Below are positions 25,554 to 34,180 of a stretch of DNA of 64,000 bases, one piece after another (the stretch's first letter is position 1; every line of letters begins with the position of its first letter). Below the pieces are notes generated by a model, which was not told the origin of the DNA, made no database searches, and was given only the letters and a program-made list of their open reading frames with translations. Source of the DNA: Microlunatus soli (lineage in GTDB: Bacteria; Actinomycetota; Actinomycetes; Propionibacteriales; Propionibacteriaceae); NCBI RefSeq assembly GCF_900105385.1, contig NZ_LT629772.1:2480001-2544000 (forward strand), read 5' to 3'. Position numbers and translations under genes: made by a program.

Positions 25554-27365
25554 ATGTTCGATCAACCTCCGGAGGGATTCGCCGCGGCCACCGCGATCGA
25601 ACAATTCCGGGCGGCCGATCGGACCGCACTCCGCGCCCACAACCAGCAATTCGTGCTGGCCGCGTTCTGGCCCGACCTGCACCCCACCGACGGACTCCCG
25701 CTGGCCGGCAGCGTCGACACCACCTTCACCGGCGAACGCGCCATCCGGATCGGCGGCCCCGGCACCCCACCCGTCGCCGAGTTCATCACCGCCTCGCTCG
25801 CGGTCGAGACCGGCTGGTCGGTGCACAAGATGCGCTACTTCCTCGCCGACGCCGTCGACGTCCGCTACCGCTACCCCCGCATCTTCGGCCGGGTCCGCGA
25901 AGGCCAGCTACCCCGCTGGACCGCGCAACGCATCTCCCGCGCCACCCGCGACATCACCGTCTCCCAGGCCGAACAGGTCGAAGACATCCTGCTCCCCAAA
26001 CTCGCCGGCGTCACCGGACAACGACTGGAAAACCTGATCACCGCCGCCCTGATCACCGTCGACGCCGAACGCTACGAACAACTCGCCGAGAAGGCCCGCC
26101 GCGCCCGCTACTTCCGGATCAGCCAAGGCAACGATCACGGCCTCACCGACTTCTACGGCCGCATGGACGCCCCCGACGCCCTCCGCCTGAAAGCCATGGT
26201 CGAACGGATCGTCACCATCCTGCGCCAACACCCCGGTGACCTGCCCGGCATCAAAGACCGCGACGCCGCCACGGCCGACGAATGGGCCGCCGTCGCCCTC
26301 GGCACCCTTGCCGCCCCGATCCGCACCGCACAACTCCTGCTCGAACACGAACAACCCGACCTGTTCGACCAAGCCGTCGCTCCATTCAACCCCCTTGAGC
26401 CTCGCGGCTGGCCGCACCCGGCGCCGAAGCACTACCCCACCAACGATCCGACAGCACCCTTCGACCACCAGGCCGAACCGCCGGCCGACGAATCCGAAGC
26501 ACCGGCCGATCCGACGGCCGACGGACAGCAGACACCGGGCGACGCTGTTGATCATGACGAACCGGAGCAGGTCCCTGGGCCTGTCGAAGGGCACCACAGC
26601 GAGACGCAAGCAGACAGCGCCGGCACCGAGCCTGCGCTCACGGGGCCAATTGATCATGACGAATCCGCCCAACCCGGGCAGGTCCCCGACCCCGTCGAGG
26701 CACAGTCCGACAACCAGACGGCGCATCGGCGCAATCATCACCCCGACGACTGCAATGCCGCCGTCCGCGCGATCATCCGCGCTATCCCGCCGGAGAAGCT
26801 GCTGGCACCGATCACCTTCCACGTGCACTGCGCCGCCGAAGACCTCGCCACCGACACGAACGGCACCGTCCGGATCGAAGAACTCGGCGCCGCCACCCTC
26901 GCGATGACCCGACGCTGGTTCGGCAACACCGCCACCATCAACCTCAAACCCGTCATCGACCCCGCCCGGATCGCACCCGTCGACGCCTACGAGATCCCGG
27001 ACCGGACCCGCGAAGCCGTGCTGGTCCGTAACCCACTCAGCCGCTTCCCCAACAGCACCGGCCTCAGCCAGAAGATGGACATCGACCACACCATCGCCTA
27101 CGTCCCCGGCCGACGATGGCAAACCGGACTGCACGACCTCGGCCCCCTCGTCCGACCCGAACATCGCTACAAGACGTTCGGCGAGATCGACGTGCGCCAA
27201 CCCGAACCAGATCTCTTCGTCTGGCAGACCGGCCACGGCCGCACCCTGATCGTCGACGCCACCGGCACCCACGACCTCGGCACCGGACCCTTCGCCCGAC
27301 TCGTCTGGACCAGCGCAGCCACCGTCTCCTCGATCCCTCTCCCACCGGCGGACCTGATCACCTGA
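25554..27365 (+). CDS. DUF222/13E12-family protein with degenerate HNH motif
   Basis: 603 residues. The N-terminal DUF222 region (about 1-285) is helical. A low-complexity linker (about 295-395) rich in Asp, Glu, Pro and Gln contains a duplicated DHDE...QVP-x-PVE unit. The C-terminal region has KMDIDHTIAYV (the HNH DxDH core) and LVRPEHRYKT, but lacks the zinc Cys residues that flank it in the usual C-x-x-x-C form. A Cys-less variant may be common in this bacterial group. Such genes are multi-copy in Actinobacteria and of uncertain function. Codon use is extremely C-rich. Confidence 0.85.
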   Translation: MFDQPPEGFAAATAIEQFRAADRTALRAHNQQFVLAAFWPDLHPTDGLPLAGSVDTTFTGERAIRIGGPGTPPVAEFITASLAVETGWSVHKMRYFLADAVDVRYRYPRIFGRVREGQLPRWTAQRISRATRDITVSQAEQVEDILLPKLAGVTGQRLENLITAALITVDAERYEQLAEKARRARYFRISQGNDHGLTDFYGRMDAPDALRLKAMVERIVTILRQHPGDLPGIKDRDAATADEWAAVALGTLAAPIRTAQLLLEHEQPDLFDQAVAPFNPLEPRGWPHPAPKHYPTNDPTAPFDHQAEPPADESEAPADPTADGQQTPGDAVDHDEPEQVPGPVEGHHSETQADSAGTEPALTGPIDHDESAQPGQVPDPVEAQSDNQTAHRRNHHPDDCNAAVRAIIRAIPPEKLLAPITFHVHCAAEDLATDTNGTVRIEELGAATLAMTRRWFGNTATINLKPVIDPARIAPVDAYEIPDRTREAVLVRNPLSRFPNSTGLSQKMDIDHTIAYVPGRRWQTGLHDLGPLVRPEHRYKTFGEIDVRQPEPDLFVWQTGHGRTLIVDATGTHDLGTGPFARLVWTSAATVSSIPLPPADLIT

Positions 27366-27367
27366 CG

Positions 27368-27886
27368 TCAGCGGTGCCGGAAGACCAGCTTGTCCAGCAG
27401 CAGGAACTTGAAGAAGAAGACCGCGCCGTAGCTGACGATGTTGGCGATCTCCAGCACGATGGTCCGTTCGGTGTTGGTCAGCCCCATCGGCGTGATGATG
27501 TGCTGCACCAGGGTTGCGACACCGACCGAGACCAGACCGCCGGCGGCGATCACGATCACGTACGGCAGCATCTCCTTGACCGGATGCGGACGGTTGGTCC
27601 GTCCCCAGGTCAGTCGACGACCGACGAAGTAGTTGAAGCTGGCGCCGATCGCGAAGGCGATGGCGCTGGCGACGGTTGCGTCGGCGTGCGCCGCGGCAAG
27701 CAGCGCGATATAGGTGCCGTGGGACAAGATCGTCGCCATCATCGAGGTGGCACCGGCCCGCAGCAAGCGGCCGAAGAGTCCCGGACGACCGGCGCCGGCC
27801 TGCTCGGTCACCTCGTTCGCCCGCGCGTCAGCGGCAGCCGGGGGCGGACCATCGGTAGCTGCTGACACCCGTCCAGTGTCTCGCAC
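27368..27886 (-). CDS. GtrA-like membrane protein
   Basis: 172 residues, GTG start. After a polar 40-residue leader come four TM segments in the GtrA pattern: LFGRLLRAGATSMMATILSH, AFAIGASFNYFVGRRLTWG, PYVIVIAAGGLVSVGVATLV and ANIVSYGAVFFFKFLLLDKL plus VF. GtrA proteins help translocate polyprenyl-phosphate sugars. This fits the GT-C/GT2 fusion at 21549 and the sugar-nucleotide enzymes nearby, although they are not in one operon. It ends 2 bases from the convergent DUF222 gene stop. Confidence 0.85.
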   Translation of the reverse strand: MRDTGRVSAATDGPPPAAADARANEVTEQAGAGRPGLFGRLLRAGATSMMATILSHGTYIALLAAAHADATVASAIAFAIGASFNYFVGRRLTWGRTNRPHPVKEMLPYVIVIAAGGLVSVGVATLVQHIITPMGLTNTERTIVLEIANIVSYGAVFFFKFLLLDKLVFRHR

Positions 27887-27955
27887 CTATGGTCATGTCA
27901 CGAATCATCGCCGCGCGCGGCCGAGATCGACCACACCCGAGGGAGGTCACCCACG

Positions 27956-29059
27956 ATGCAGCTCGACGGCTTCCGTCAGCAGTTCCCGATCACCGAGCGA
28001 CTGAGCTGGCTGGCGACACCGAGTTGTGCGCCGGCCGCGTCGCCGGTGCTGCGCGCCGTACGGGCGGAGCTGGACCGCTGGGCGGACGGCGACGCGGACT
28101 GGACCGAACGCGATCGACGCGCCGAAGCCTGCCGGCGCCGGTTCGCCGAGCTGCTGGGACGGCCGGCGGACCAGGTCGCGCTGCTGTCCTCGACGGCCGA
28201 GGCCGCGGCGACCGTGGCCGGATCGGTGCCCAGCGGCGGCCGGATCGTCGTCGGCGAACGGGAGTACCGCAGCAACATCTATCCGTGGCTGGCGGCGGAG
28301 CGCCGCGGCGTCACCGTCGCCGCCGTGCCGATGCCGGACGGGTTGCTGGACAGCGGGCGGGTGTGCGAGGCGATCATCGACGGGACCAGCCTGGTGTCGG
28401 TCAGCGTGGTCCAGTCGGCTACCGGCAGTCGGGTCGACCTGATCCCGATCGCCGAACGCTGCCGCGAGGTGGGCGCACGGCTCTTCCTGGACGCAACCCA
28501 GAGCGCGGGGGTGCTGTCGATCCCGGCGGGCGTCGATCCGGACTTCGTCGCGGCACACGGGTACAAGTGGCTGCTCGGCGTCCGCGGCACGGCGTACCTG
28601 GCGGTCCGGCGCGATCGACTCACCGCTCTGGGCCCGCTGGCGGCGAACTCACGGACGGCCGGCGCAGGAGCGGGCGACTACGGCGGCCCGTTGAGCTACG
28701 CCGACGGCGCCGAACGACTGGATCTGCCGCTGAGCTGGCCGGTCTGGGCCGCTGCGGAGGCCGGCCTGGAGTTGCTCGGACGGCTGGACCCGATTGTTCT
28801 GCAACAGCACTGTCTGAGGCTCGCCGAAGCGCTGGCCGACGGCGCCCGGGACCAGGGATTGGCCGTGATGGGCTCGGAACGCCCGAGCCAGATCGTCACC
28901 CTCCGGGTGCCGGACGCGGAGCGTGCGGTCGGTGAACTGACCGCGGCGGGGGTCCGAGCGACGGCGCGGAATGGCAACCTCCGCTTCGGATTCCACGGCT
29001 TCTCCGCCGAGCACGATGTGGAGCAGACCCTGGCGGTGCTGAGGAAAGTCACCGGTTGA
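27956..29059 (+). CDS. Class V aminotransferase-fold PLP enzyme
   Basis: 367 residues. The fold-type I PLP signature is present: the phosphate-loop region LLSSTAEAAATVAG, RLFLDATQSAGV (the D-x-x-Q cofactor contact) and K204 in HGYKWLLGVRG, the Schiff-base lysine. It resembles cysteine desulfurase/kynureninase-like enzymes but lacks the loop Cys expected of a classical IscS. The reaction may be transamination or a lyase step. RBS GGGAGG lies upstream of ATG 27956. It is followed by 200 bases with a promoter before the sqdB-like gene. Confidence 0.82.
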   Translation: MQLDGFRQQFPITERLSWLATPSCAPAASPVLRAVRAELDRWADGDADWTERDRRAEACRRRFAELLGRPADQVALLSSTAEAAATVAGSVPSGGRIVVGEREYRSNIYPWLAAERRGVTVAAVPMPDGLLDSGRVCEAIIDGTSLVSVSVVQSATGSRVDLIPIAERCREVGARLFLDATQSAGVLSIPAGVDPDFVAAHGYKWLLGVRGTAYLAVRRDRLTALGPLAANSRTAGAGAGDYGGPLSYADGAERLDLPLSWPVWAAAEAGLELLGRLDPIVLQQHCLRLAEALADGARDQGLAVMGSERPSQIVTLRVPDAERAVGELTAAGVRATARNGNLRFGFHGFSAEHDVEQTLAVLRKVTG

Positions 29060-29139
29060 AACGTGTTCAACGGGGTAATTGGCCGCAGATTGAGCGGATC
29101 GTGCGGACTTTCACAGCGGACCCACGGTTCGCGCCTGAC

Positions 29140-29167
29140 TTGGACACACAGTCGAACAAGATACGAT
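29140..29167 (+). promoter_or_regulatory. Sigma-70-type promoter of the sqdB-like gene
   Basis: TTGGAC (29140-29145) and TACGAT (29162-29167) are separated by 16 bases, close to the housekeeping consensus. The leader to GTG 29264 is about 90 bases and contains the small hairpin AGCGG-CGGA-CCGCT. No operator was recognised. Confidence 0.5.
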
Positions 29168-29263
29168 GCTGGAAGGGTTTTGAGCGGCGGACCGCTTAGA
29201 ACTAAACGCTTGTGACTGATGTTGCAACAGGGAAATGAAGCGATCCGCGGAGGTGGACATTTC

Positions 29264-30430
29264 GTGCGAGTACTGATCCTGGGCGGTGACGGTTACCTTG
29301 GGTGGCCGACAGCCCTGCACTTCTCCCAGGCCGGCCATGAGGTAGCCGTGCTGGACAACCTGGCCCGTCGTGGTTACGACGAGGAGCTGGGTGTGCAGAG
29401 CCTGGTGCCGATCGAGGACTTGGAGACCCGCGTCAAGGCCTGGCAGGAAGTGTCCGGCAAGACGATCACGTCCTATGCCGGTGATCTGCTGGACGCCGAC
29501 TTCGTCTACGAGACCCTCCGTGATTTTGCTCCGGACGCGGTGATCCACCACGCCGAGCAGCGGGCCGCGCCGTATTCGATGATCGACCGCGAACACGCCG
29601 TCTACACCCAGCACAACAACGTGATCGGCAACCTCAACCTGCTGTTCGCGATCGCCGAGCTGAACCCGGAGATCCACCTGGTCAAGCTGGGCACGATGGG
29701 TGAGTACGGTACGCCCAACATCGACATCGAGGAGGGCTGGCTGGAGGTCGAGCACAACGGTCGCAAGGACCGGATGCTCTACCCGAAGAAGCCTGGCTCC
29801 TTCTACCACCTGTCCAAGGTGCACGACTCGCACAACATCGAGTTCGCCTGCCGGATCTGGGGTCTGCGCGCCACCGATCTCAACCAGGGCGTGGTTTACG
29901 GCCTCGAGACCGAGGCGACCAAGCTCGATCCGCGGCTGTCCACCCGCTACGACTACGACTCGGTCTTCGGCACCGTGCTCAACCGGTTCATCATCCAGGC
30001 CGTGCTGGGCGAGCCGCTGACGGTGTACGGCGACGGCACCCAGACCCGTGGCTTCCTGGACATCCGGGACACCATGGAGTGTCTGCGACTGGCCGTGGAG
30101 AATCCGGCCGATCGCGGCGAGTTCCGGGTGTTCAACCAGATGACCGAGTCCTTCTCGGTCGGACAGCTCGCCGACCTGGTCGCCGAGGCCTTCCCCGGTC
30201 CGGTCCAGATCGAGAAGCTGGAGAACCCGCGGGTCGAGCAGTCCGAGCATTACTACAACGTCAAGCACACCGGTCTGGTGGAGCTCGGCCTGAAGCCGCA
30301 TCTGCTGTCCGACACCCTGATCGAGTCGCTGTTCGACATCGTGTCGTCGCACAAGGATCGGGTGAACACCGAGGCGCTCACCCCGACCGTCACCTGGAAG
30401 CGGCCGGCCAAGGAGGCCGTCACCGCCTGA
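29264..30430 (+). CDS. sqdB: UDP-sulfoquinovose synthase homologue (SqdB/SQD1)
   Basis: 388 residues from GTG 29264, with GGAGGTGG 7 bases upstream. It makes UDP-sulfoquinovose from UDP-glucose and sulfite using bound NAD. Family hallmarks are complete: GGDGYLGWPTALHFS, HHAEQRAAPYSMIDRE, KLGTMGEYGTPNIDIEEGW with catalytic T144, and FYHLSKVHDSHNIEF with Y181, H182 and K185 (Arabidopsis T145, Y182, H183, K186 from memory). No SqdX/SqdD sulfolipid glycosyltransferase is in the window. The product may instead enter a glycan, as with the archaeal Agl3 pathway. It ends before a strong terminator. Confidence 0.9.
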   Translation: MRVLILGGDGYLGWPTALHFSQAGHEVAVLDNLARRGYDEELGVQSLVPIEDLETRVKAWQEVSGKTITSYAGDLLDADFVYETLRDFAPDAVIHHAEQRAAPYSMIDREHAVYTQHNNVIGNLNLLFAIAELNPEIHLVKLGTMGEYGTPNIDIEEGWLEVEHNGRKDRMLYPKKPGSFYHLSKVHDSHNIEFACRIWGLRATDLNQGVVYGLETEATKLDPRLSTRYDYDSVFGTVLNRFIIQAVLGEPLTVYGDGTQTRGFLDIRDTMECLRLAVENPADRGEFRVFNQMTESFSVGQLADLVAEAFPGPVQIEKLENPRVEQSEHYYNVKHTGLVELGLKPHLLSDTLIESLFDIVSSHKDRVNTEALTPTVTWKRPAKEAVTA

Positions 30431-30456
30431 GGTCGACGACCACACAGCAGCAACAG

Positions 30457-30496
30457 TCAGCCGCACCGGTTCACTCCGGTGCGGCTGAATTGTTTT
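30457..30496 (+). terminator. Rho-independent terminator after sqdB-like gene
   Basis: A perfect 13-bp stem (TCAGCCGCACCGG with CCGGTGCGGCTGA) and a 6-base loop, followed by the T-rich AATTGTTTT. It begins 26 bases after the sqdB stop and separates it from the ABC importer genes. Confidence 0.88.
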
Positions 30497-30648
30497 CGGC
30501 CTGATCTGTTCCTGCTCGCGGCGTGTCGTTTCGGTCTGGAGCAAATAATCGCGCCGAAGGACGCTGATGTCAGTAAAGTGCCCTCCGGCCTTCCCCGGCA
30601 CCTCGAGCCCCGGGTACGCCATCGCGGATCCGAGCGGGAAGGTGAGCA

Positions 30649-31431
30649 TTGTCCAGGCAGGAGGCGTTCGCCGTACGTGGCGTGTCGAAGGTCTTCATCG
30701 GCCGCACGCCGGTGCATGCTCTGGACGGCATCGATCTCGATCTTCCGACCGGCTCCTTCACCTGCGTCGTGGGACCGTCCGGCTGCGGCAAGTCGACCCT
30801 GCTCCGCATCCTCGGCGAGCTCGAGACGCCCACCACCGGCACGGTCACCTCGAATCTGACCGCCGCCGGCCGGGTGCCGGCCTCGGCCTTCGTGTTCCAG
30901 GAGCACGGGGTGTTCGGTTGGGCGACCGTGCTGGACAACGTTGCCTTCGGCGAGCAGATGGCCGGCGTCTCGCGACGCGACCGGACCGAGCACGCCCGCT
31001 ACTGGATCGGCGAGGTCGGGCTGACCGGATTCGAGTCGGCCTATCCGCATCAACTGTCCGGCGGGATGCGCCAGCGGATCGCCATCGCGCGGGCCTTCGC
31101 CACCGGATCGCCTTGTTTGTTGATGGACGAACCGTTGGGTGCGCTTGATGCCCAGACCCGGATCCTGATGCAGGAACAACTGCTCGGCCTGTGGGAGCGG
31201 GAGCGCAAGACCGTCGTACTGGTCACCCACGCGATCGAGGAGGCGCTGCTGCTCGGCGATCGGATCGTGATCATGAGCGCCCGTCCGGGTCGGGTGAAGG
31301 ACGTCATCGACGTACCGTTCGGACGGCCGCGCCGGCTGGAGATCGAGGCGACGGCCGAATTCGCCCAGCTGAAGCAGGACATCTGGGAGTCACTGCGCGA
31401 CGAGGTCCAAGACTCGCTGAGGTATGCATGA
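30649..31431 (+). CDS. ABC importer ATP-binding protein (nitrate/sulfonate/taurine type)
   Basis: 260 residues from TTG 30649, with GGAAGG upstream. Walker A is GPSGCGKST (42-50), the signature is LSGGMRQRIAIARAF, Walker B LLMDEPLGALD and the switch VLVTHAIEEALLLGD. The Q-loop VFQEHGVFGW is typical of the SsuB/TauB/NrtD group. It energises the permease and lipoprotein encoded next, with ATGA overlaps throughout. The substrate is a small anion or sulfonate/pyrimidine-like compound by family; it is not proven here. Confidence 0.92.
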   Translation: MSRQEAFAVRGVSKVFIGRTPVHALDGIDLDLPTGSFTCVVGPSGCGKSTLLRILGELETPTTGTVTSNLTAAGRVPASAFVFQEHGVFGWATVLDNVAFGEQMAGVSRRDRTEHARYWIGEVGLTGFESAYPHQLSGGMRQRIAIARAFATGSPCLLMDEPLGALDAQTRILMQEQLLGLWERERKTVVLVTHAIEEALLLGDRIVIMSARPGRVKDVIDVPFGRPRRLEIEATAEFAQLKQDIWESLRDEVQDSLRYA

Positions 31432-32282
31432 GCCGGTCCACCTCGGCCGACCTGGATCAGGCGATCCGTCGGGAGTACCGGCACGACCGGATGCTGCGGG
31501 TCCGTGATCTTGGACTGGCGATCCTGACACCGGTGCTGCTGTTGATCATCTGGGAGTTGCTGGCCCTGGTCGGAGTCCTCGATCGCCGGCTGTTCACCCC
31601 GCCGTCGGAGATCGTCGTCCGAGCTGCGGAGATGACGGTCAGTGGGCAGATCCTCCCGCACGTCGTGGCCACCGTCGCCCGCTTGGCCTCCGGTTTCGTG
31701 CTCGGCGCGATCGTCGGCATCGCTGTCGGCCTGCTGATGGGACTGTCGCGACCGATGCGAGCTGCGCTCGCCCCGACCTTCACCGCCCTCTACGCGCTGC
31801 CCAAGATCGCGATCCTGCCGCTGCTGTTGTTAATCTTCGGCCTGACCGAGACCCCGAAGGTGCTTTCGGTAGCGATCTCGGTCTTCTTCGTGGTCCAGAT
31901 CAACACGCTGGCAGGGATCGTACAGATCGATGACCGAACACTGGAGGCAGCGCGCGCCTACCGGGCGACCGGCTGGAAGCTGTTCCGCTACGTCCTGCTG
32001 CCGGCTGCCACCCCGTCGATCATGACGGGGCTGCGGGTGGCGGCTGGGATGGCGGTGATCGTGATCACCGCGGTCGAGTTCGTCGCCTCCGACAACGGAC
32101 TCGGCTATCTGATCTGGAACTCCTGGCAACTGTTCCAGCCGTCCACCATGTTCGTCGGCCTGATCACCGTATCGCTGATCGGCGCCGTTGTCACCGGCTT
32201 GATCATCCTGCTGGAGCGCGCCATGGTCCCGTGGCGTTCAGCCGGCAGATCCCGTCGCATCCGAGAGGTAGGAACTCGATGA
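31428..32282 (+). CDS. ABC importer permease (SsuC/TauC-like)
   Basis: 284 residues from ATG 31428, which overlaps the ATPase stop (ATGA); the longer upstream frame is only a shadow of the ATPase. Six TM segments. The coupling loop has LEAARAYRATGWKLFRYVLL (EAA motif), and the first TM is TPVLLLIIWELLALVGVL. It forms the membrane pore of the nitrate/sulfonate-type importer with the neighbouring ATPase and lipoprotein. Confidence 0.92.
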   Translation: MSRSTSADLDQAIRREYRHDRMLRVRDLGLAILTPVLLLIIWELLALVGVLDRRLFTPPSEIVVRAAEMTVSGQILPHVVATVARLASGFVLGAIVGIAVGLLMGLSRPMRAALAPTFTALYALPKIAILPLLLLIFGLTETPKVLSVAISVFFVVQINTLAGIVQIDDRTLEAARAYRATGWKLFRYVLLPAATPSIMTGLRVAAGMAVIVITAVEFVASDNGLGYLIWNSWQLFQPSTMFVGLITVSLIGAVVTGLIILLERAMVPWRSAGRSRRIREVGTR

Positions 32283-33301
32283 AGAGAATCATCAGTCTGG
32301 CGATCCTGATCACCCTGACGTTCGCAACAGCTGCCTGTTCCGGCAGTAGTGGCGGCGCGGGCAGCGGTGCAGACCAGGGCGGCGGGAAGATCACCGTCGG
32401 CTACGTCCCGTTGCCGATCTTCGCGCCCCTGTTCGTCGCCGACGCCAAGGGCTACTTCTCCGACGCCGGGCTCGATGTCGATCTCAAGGTCGTCAAGTCG
32501 GGCAAGGACGCCGTCCCACTGACGGCCAGCGGCAAGCTCGACGCCTCCCTGGTCGGATTCTCCGCCGGCATGTTCAACGCGATCAACAGCGGCCTGGACG
32601 TCAAGGTCGTCGGCTCGATGGGAGTGTCCGACGGCGACACCGAGAAGCCCGCCTCGGCGCTGATCGTGTCCAAGAAGCTGCACGACAGTGGCAAGATCAC
32701 CACAGTGGCCGACCTGAAGGGACACAAGATCGGTGCGCTCGGTGGTTCCGGCGCGACCAGCGCCTTCTACACCGGGATGGCATTGGAGGACGCCGGCCTG
32801 TCGATCAAGGACGTCACCTTCACCCCGCTGGACAATCCGGACATCGAGACCGGCATCAAGTCCGGCAGCATCGACGGCTCCTTCGTCTCCGCACCCTTCT
32901 GGAACAAGGCCGTCGACGACGGCGTCGCGGTCAAGCTGTGGACCACGCCCAAGAACACCTCCGGGACCGGTGTCATCTTCGGTGGCGACTTCGTCACCTC
33001 GCCCGACGCCGAGAAGTTCTATCAGGCGTTGGCCAAGGGGGCAGCCGACCTGCAGGGGGACGCGCGCTACTCCGAGGAGAATCTCAAGATCATCGGCGAC
33101 GCCACCGAACAGACCCCGGAGCAGGTGAAGTCGGTTCCGCTCTACACCTGGTTCTCCGACCTCAAACCACTGCCGGACCAACTGGCCGCAATGGAACGGA
33201 TGTGGATCGAGCTCGGCGCGTTGGACTACGACAAGCCGTTGCCGGCAGACAAGTACGTCGACACCAGCTTCGCCGAAGCAGCAACCCACCAAGGATCCTG
33301 A
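32279..33301 (+). CDS. ABC importer substrate-binding lipoprotein (NMT1/SsuA-like)
   Basis: 340 residues from ATG 32279, overlapping the permease stop. The lipoprotein signal MKRIISLAILITLTFATAAC puts the lipidated Cys at position 20. The mature part shows the family pattern VGYVPLPIFAPLFVADAKGY, GLDVDLKVVKSGKD and LKGHKIGALGGSGATSAFYT. Relatives bind taurine, alkanesulfonates, nitrate, bicarbonate or thiamine precursors. The position next to the UDP-sulfoquinovose synthase makes a sulfur compound attractive, but a terminator separates the two. Confidence 0.9.
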   Translation: MKRIISLAILITLTFATAACSGSSGGAGSGADQGGGKITVGYVPLPIFAPLFVADAKGYFSDAGLDVDLKVVKSGKDAVPLTASGKLDASLVGFSAGMFNAINSGLDVKVVGSMGVSDGDTEKPASALIVSKKLHDSGKITTVADLKGHKIGALGGSGATSAFYTGMALEDAGLSIKDVTFTPLDNPDIETGIKSGSIDGSFVSAPFWNKAVDDGVAVKLWTTPKNTSGTGVIFGGDFVTSPDAEKFYQALAKGAADLQGDARYSEENLKIIGDATEQTPEQVKSVPLYTWFSDLKPLPDQLAAMERMWIELGALDYDKPLPADKYVDTSFAEAATHQGS

Positions 33302-33328
33302 GCCGCCGAACGGAATCGCTGAATCGCC

Positions 33329-33550
33329 TCAACGGCCCCGGTTCCGCGGGTGGTTCCGGGCGGTCCGCTCGTTGCCGCGGCGGTAGTTGCCGGTCAGCCG
33401 GGCCATCAGCAGTTGGGGGTCACCGCTCTCCAGGTCGACCAGGAAGTCCGCGGCGCGCGATCCCCGCAGCACGGTGGCGCGCCGACCGTGGTGGGTGATC
33501 ACGACGGCTTCACCCCGGATCTGGTAGTCGAATCCGTTCGCTGCGGGCAT
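33329..33550 (-). CDS. Small conserved hypothetical protein
   Basis: 73 residues, ATG 33550. The N-terminal two thirds form a likely small alpha/beta unit (FDYQIRGEAVVITHHGRRAT, then VLRGSRAADFLVDLESGD) and the basic tail GNYRRGNERTARNHPRNRGR may bind nucleic acid. Short proteins of this type are widespread in Actinobacteria without known function. It lies between the ABC importer (27 bases away, convergent) and the MarR gene, with which it could be co-transcribed. Confidence 0.7.
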   Translation of the reverse strand: MPAANGFDYQIRGEAVVITHHGRRATVLRGSRAADFLVDLESGDPQLLMARLTGNYRRGNERTARNHPRNRGR

Positions 33551-33598
33551 GCCGATCAGTGTCCAGCATTCCTGGCGCAGTGACGAGCGGATTAGCGA

Positions 33599-34072
33599 CT
33601 AGCGGAATGTTGGGTCGCCGCCGAGCGCGCCGACGATCTTCCGGAGCCCGTCGATCATCGCCGCGTATTCGTCATCGGTCAGTGCGGCCCTCATCGACCG
33701 ATGGGCCCGCTCGTTGTTCGTCCGCGCCGCTGCGAGCAGGGCCGTCCCGGCTTCGGTGATCGTCAGTGCGTCGTTGTCGTCCCGTACAGCTCCCCGGTCG
33801 ACGAGATCGGCGACGTCCAGGTCGACATCGCGGCCCTCCTCGTTGTCGCTGTAGGGCTGCAGCTCGGTGACCACCCGCTCGCGCGGTACCGGACGGGGCG
33901 CGTCCGCGAGCCGGATCAGCACCCACCACTGCGGCTGGGAGACGCCGACCTCGGCCAGCGACCTGATCAGCCCAGCCGAGATCCGGCGGTACGCCTCACC
34001 GGCCCAATAGCCGATTGGTTGATCGGCGCGATTCGATGCATCGTCGGCATTCGGGGTCGCAGTGCTCGGCAT
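33599..34072 (-). CDS. MarR-family transcriptional regulator
   Basis: 157 residues. The MarR winged-helix layout is visible: an N-terminal dimerisation helix (YWAGEAYRRISAGLIRSLAE), VSQPQWWVLIRLADAP, the wing region LVDRGAVRDDNDALTITEAG and a C-terminal helix. The recognition helix is less canonical (VPRERVVTELQPYSDNEEGR). It is divergent from the ArsR-MFS pair and shares a promoter region full of GAGAG/CTCTC repeats. It may cross-regulate the exporter. The ligand is unknown. Confidence 0.82.
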   Translation of the reverse strand: MPSTATPNADDASNRADQPIGYWAGEAYRRISAGLIRSLAEVGVSQPQWWVLIRLADAPRPVPRERVVTELQPYSDNEEGRDVDLDVADLVDRGAVRDDNDALTITEAGTALLAAARTNNERAHRSMRAALTDDEYAAMIDGLRKIVGALGGDPTFR

Positions 34073-34124
34073 CCGGCTGAGTCAACCCCTTCAACCCGAC
34101 TTGAGGTCAACATCGGTACAAGTT

Positions 34125-34180
34125 GAGAGAAATCTCTCGATACACTCATATCGAGAGTACTGTGTCGATATGACTCTCTC
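34125..34180. promoter_or_regulatory. Nested GAGAG/CTCTC inverted repeats in divergent promoter
   Basis: CTCTCGATA (34134-34142) and TATCGAGAG (34149-34157) are a perfect 9-base inverted repeat with a 6-base spacer. GAGAG-AAAT-CTCTC (34125-34138) overlaps it, and a further CTCTC ends at 34180, directly before the ArsR ATG. The element lies between the MarR and ArsR genes and is likely bound by one or both products. Confidence 0.68.
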
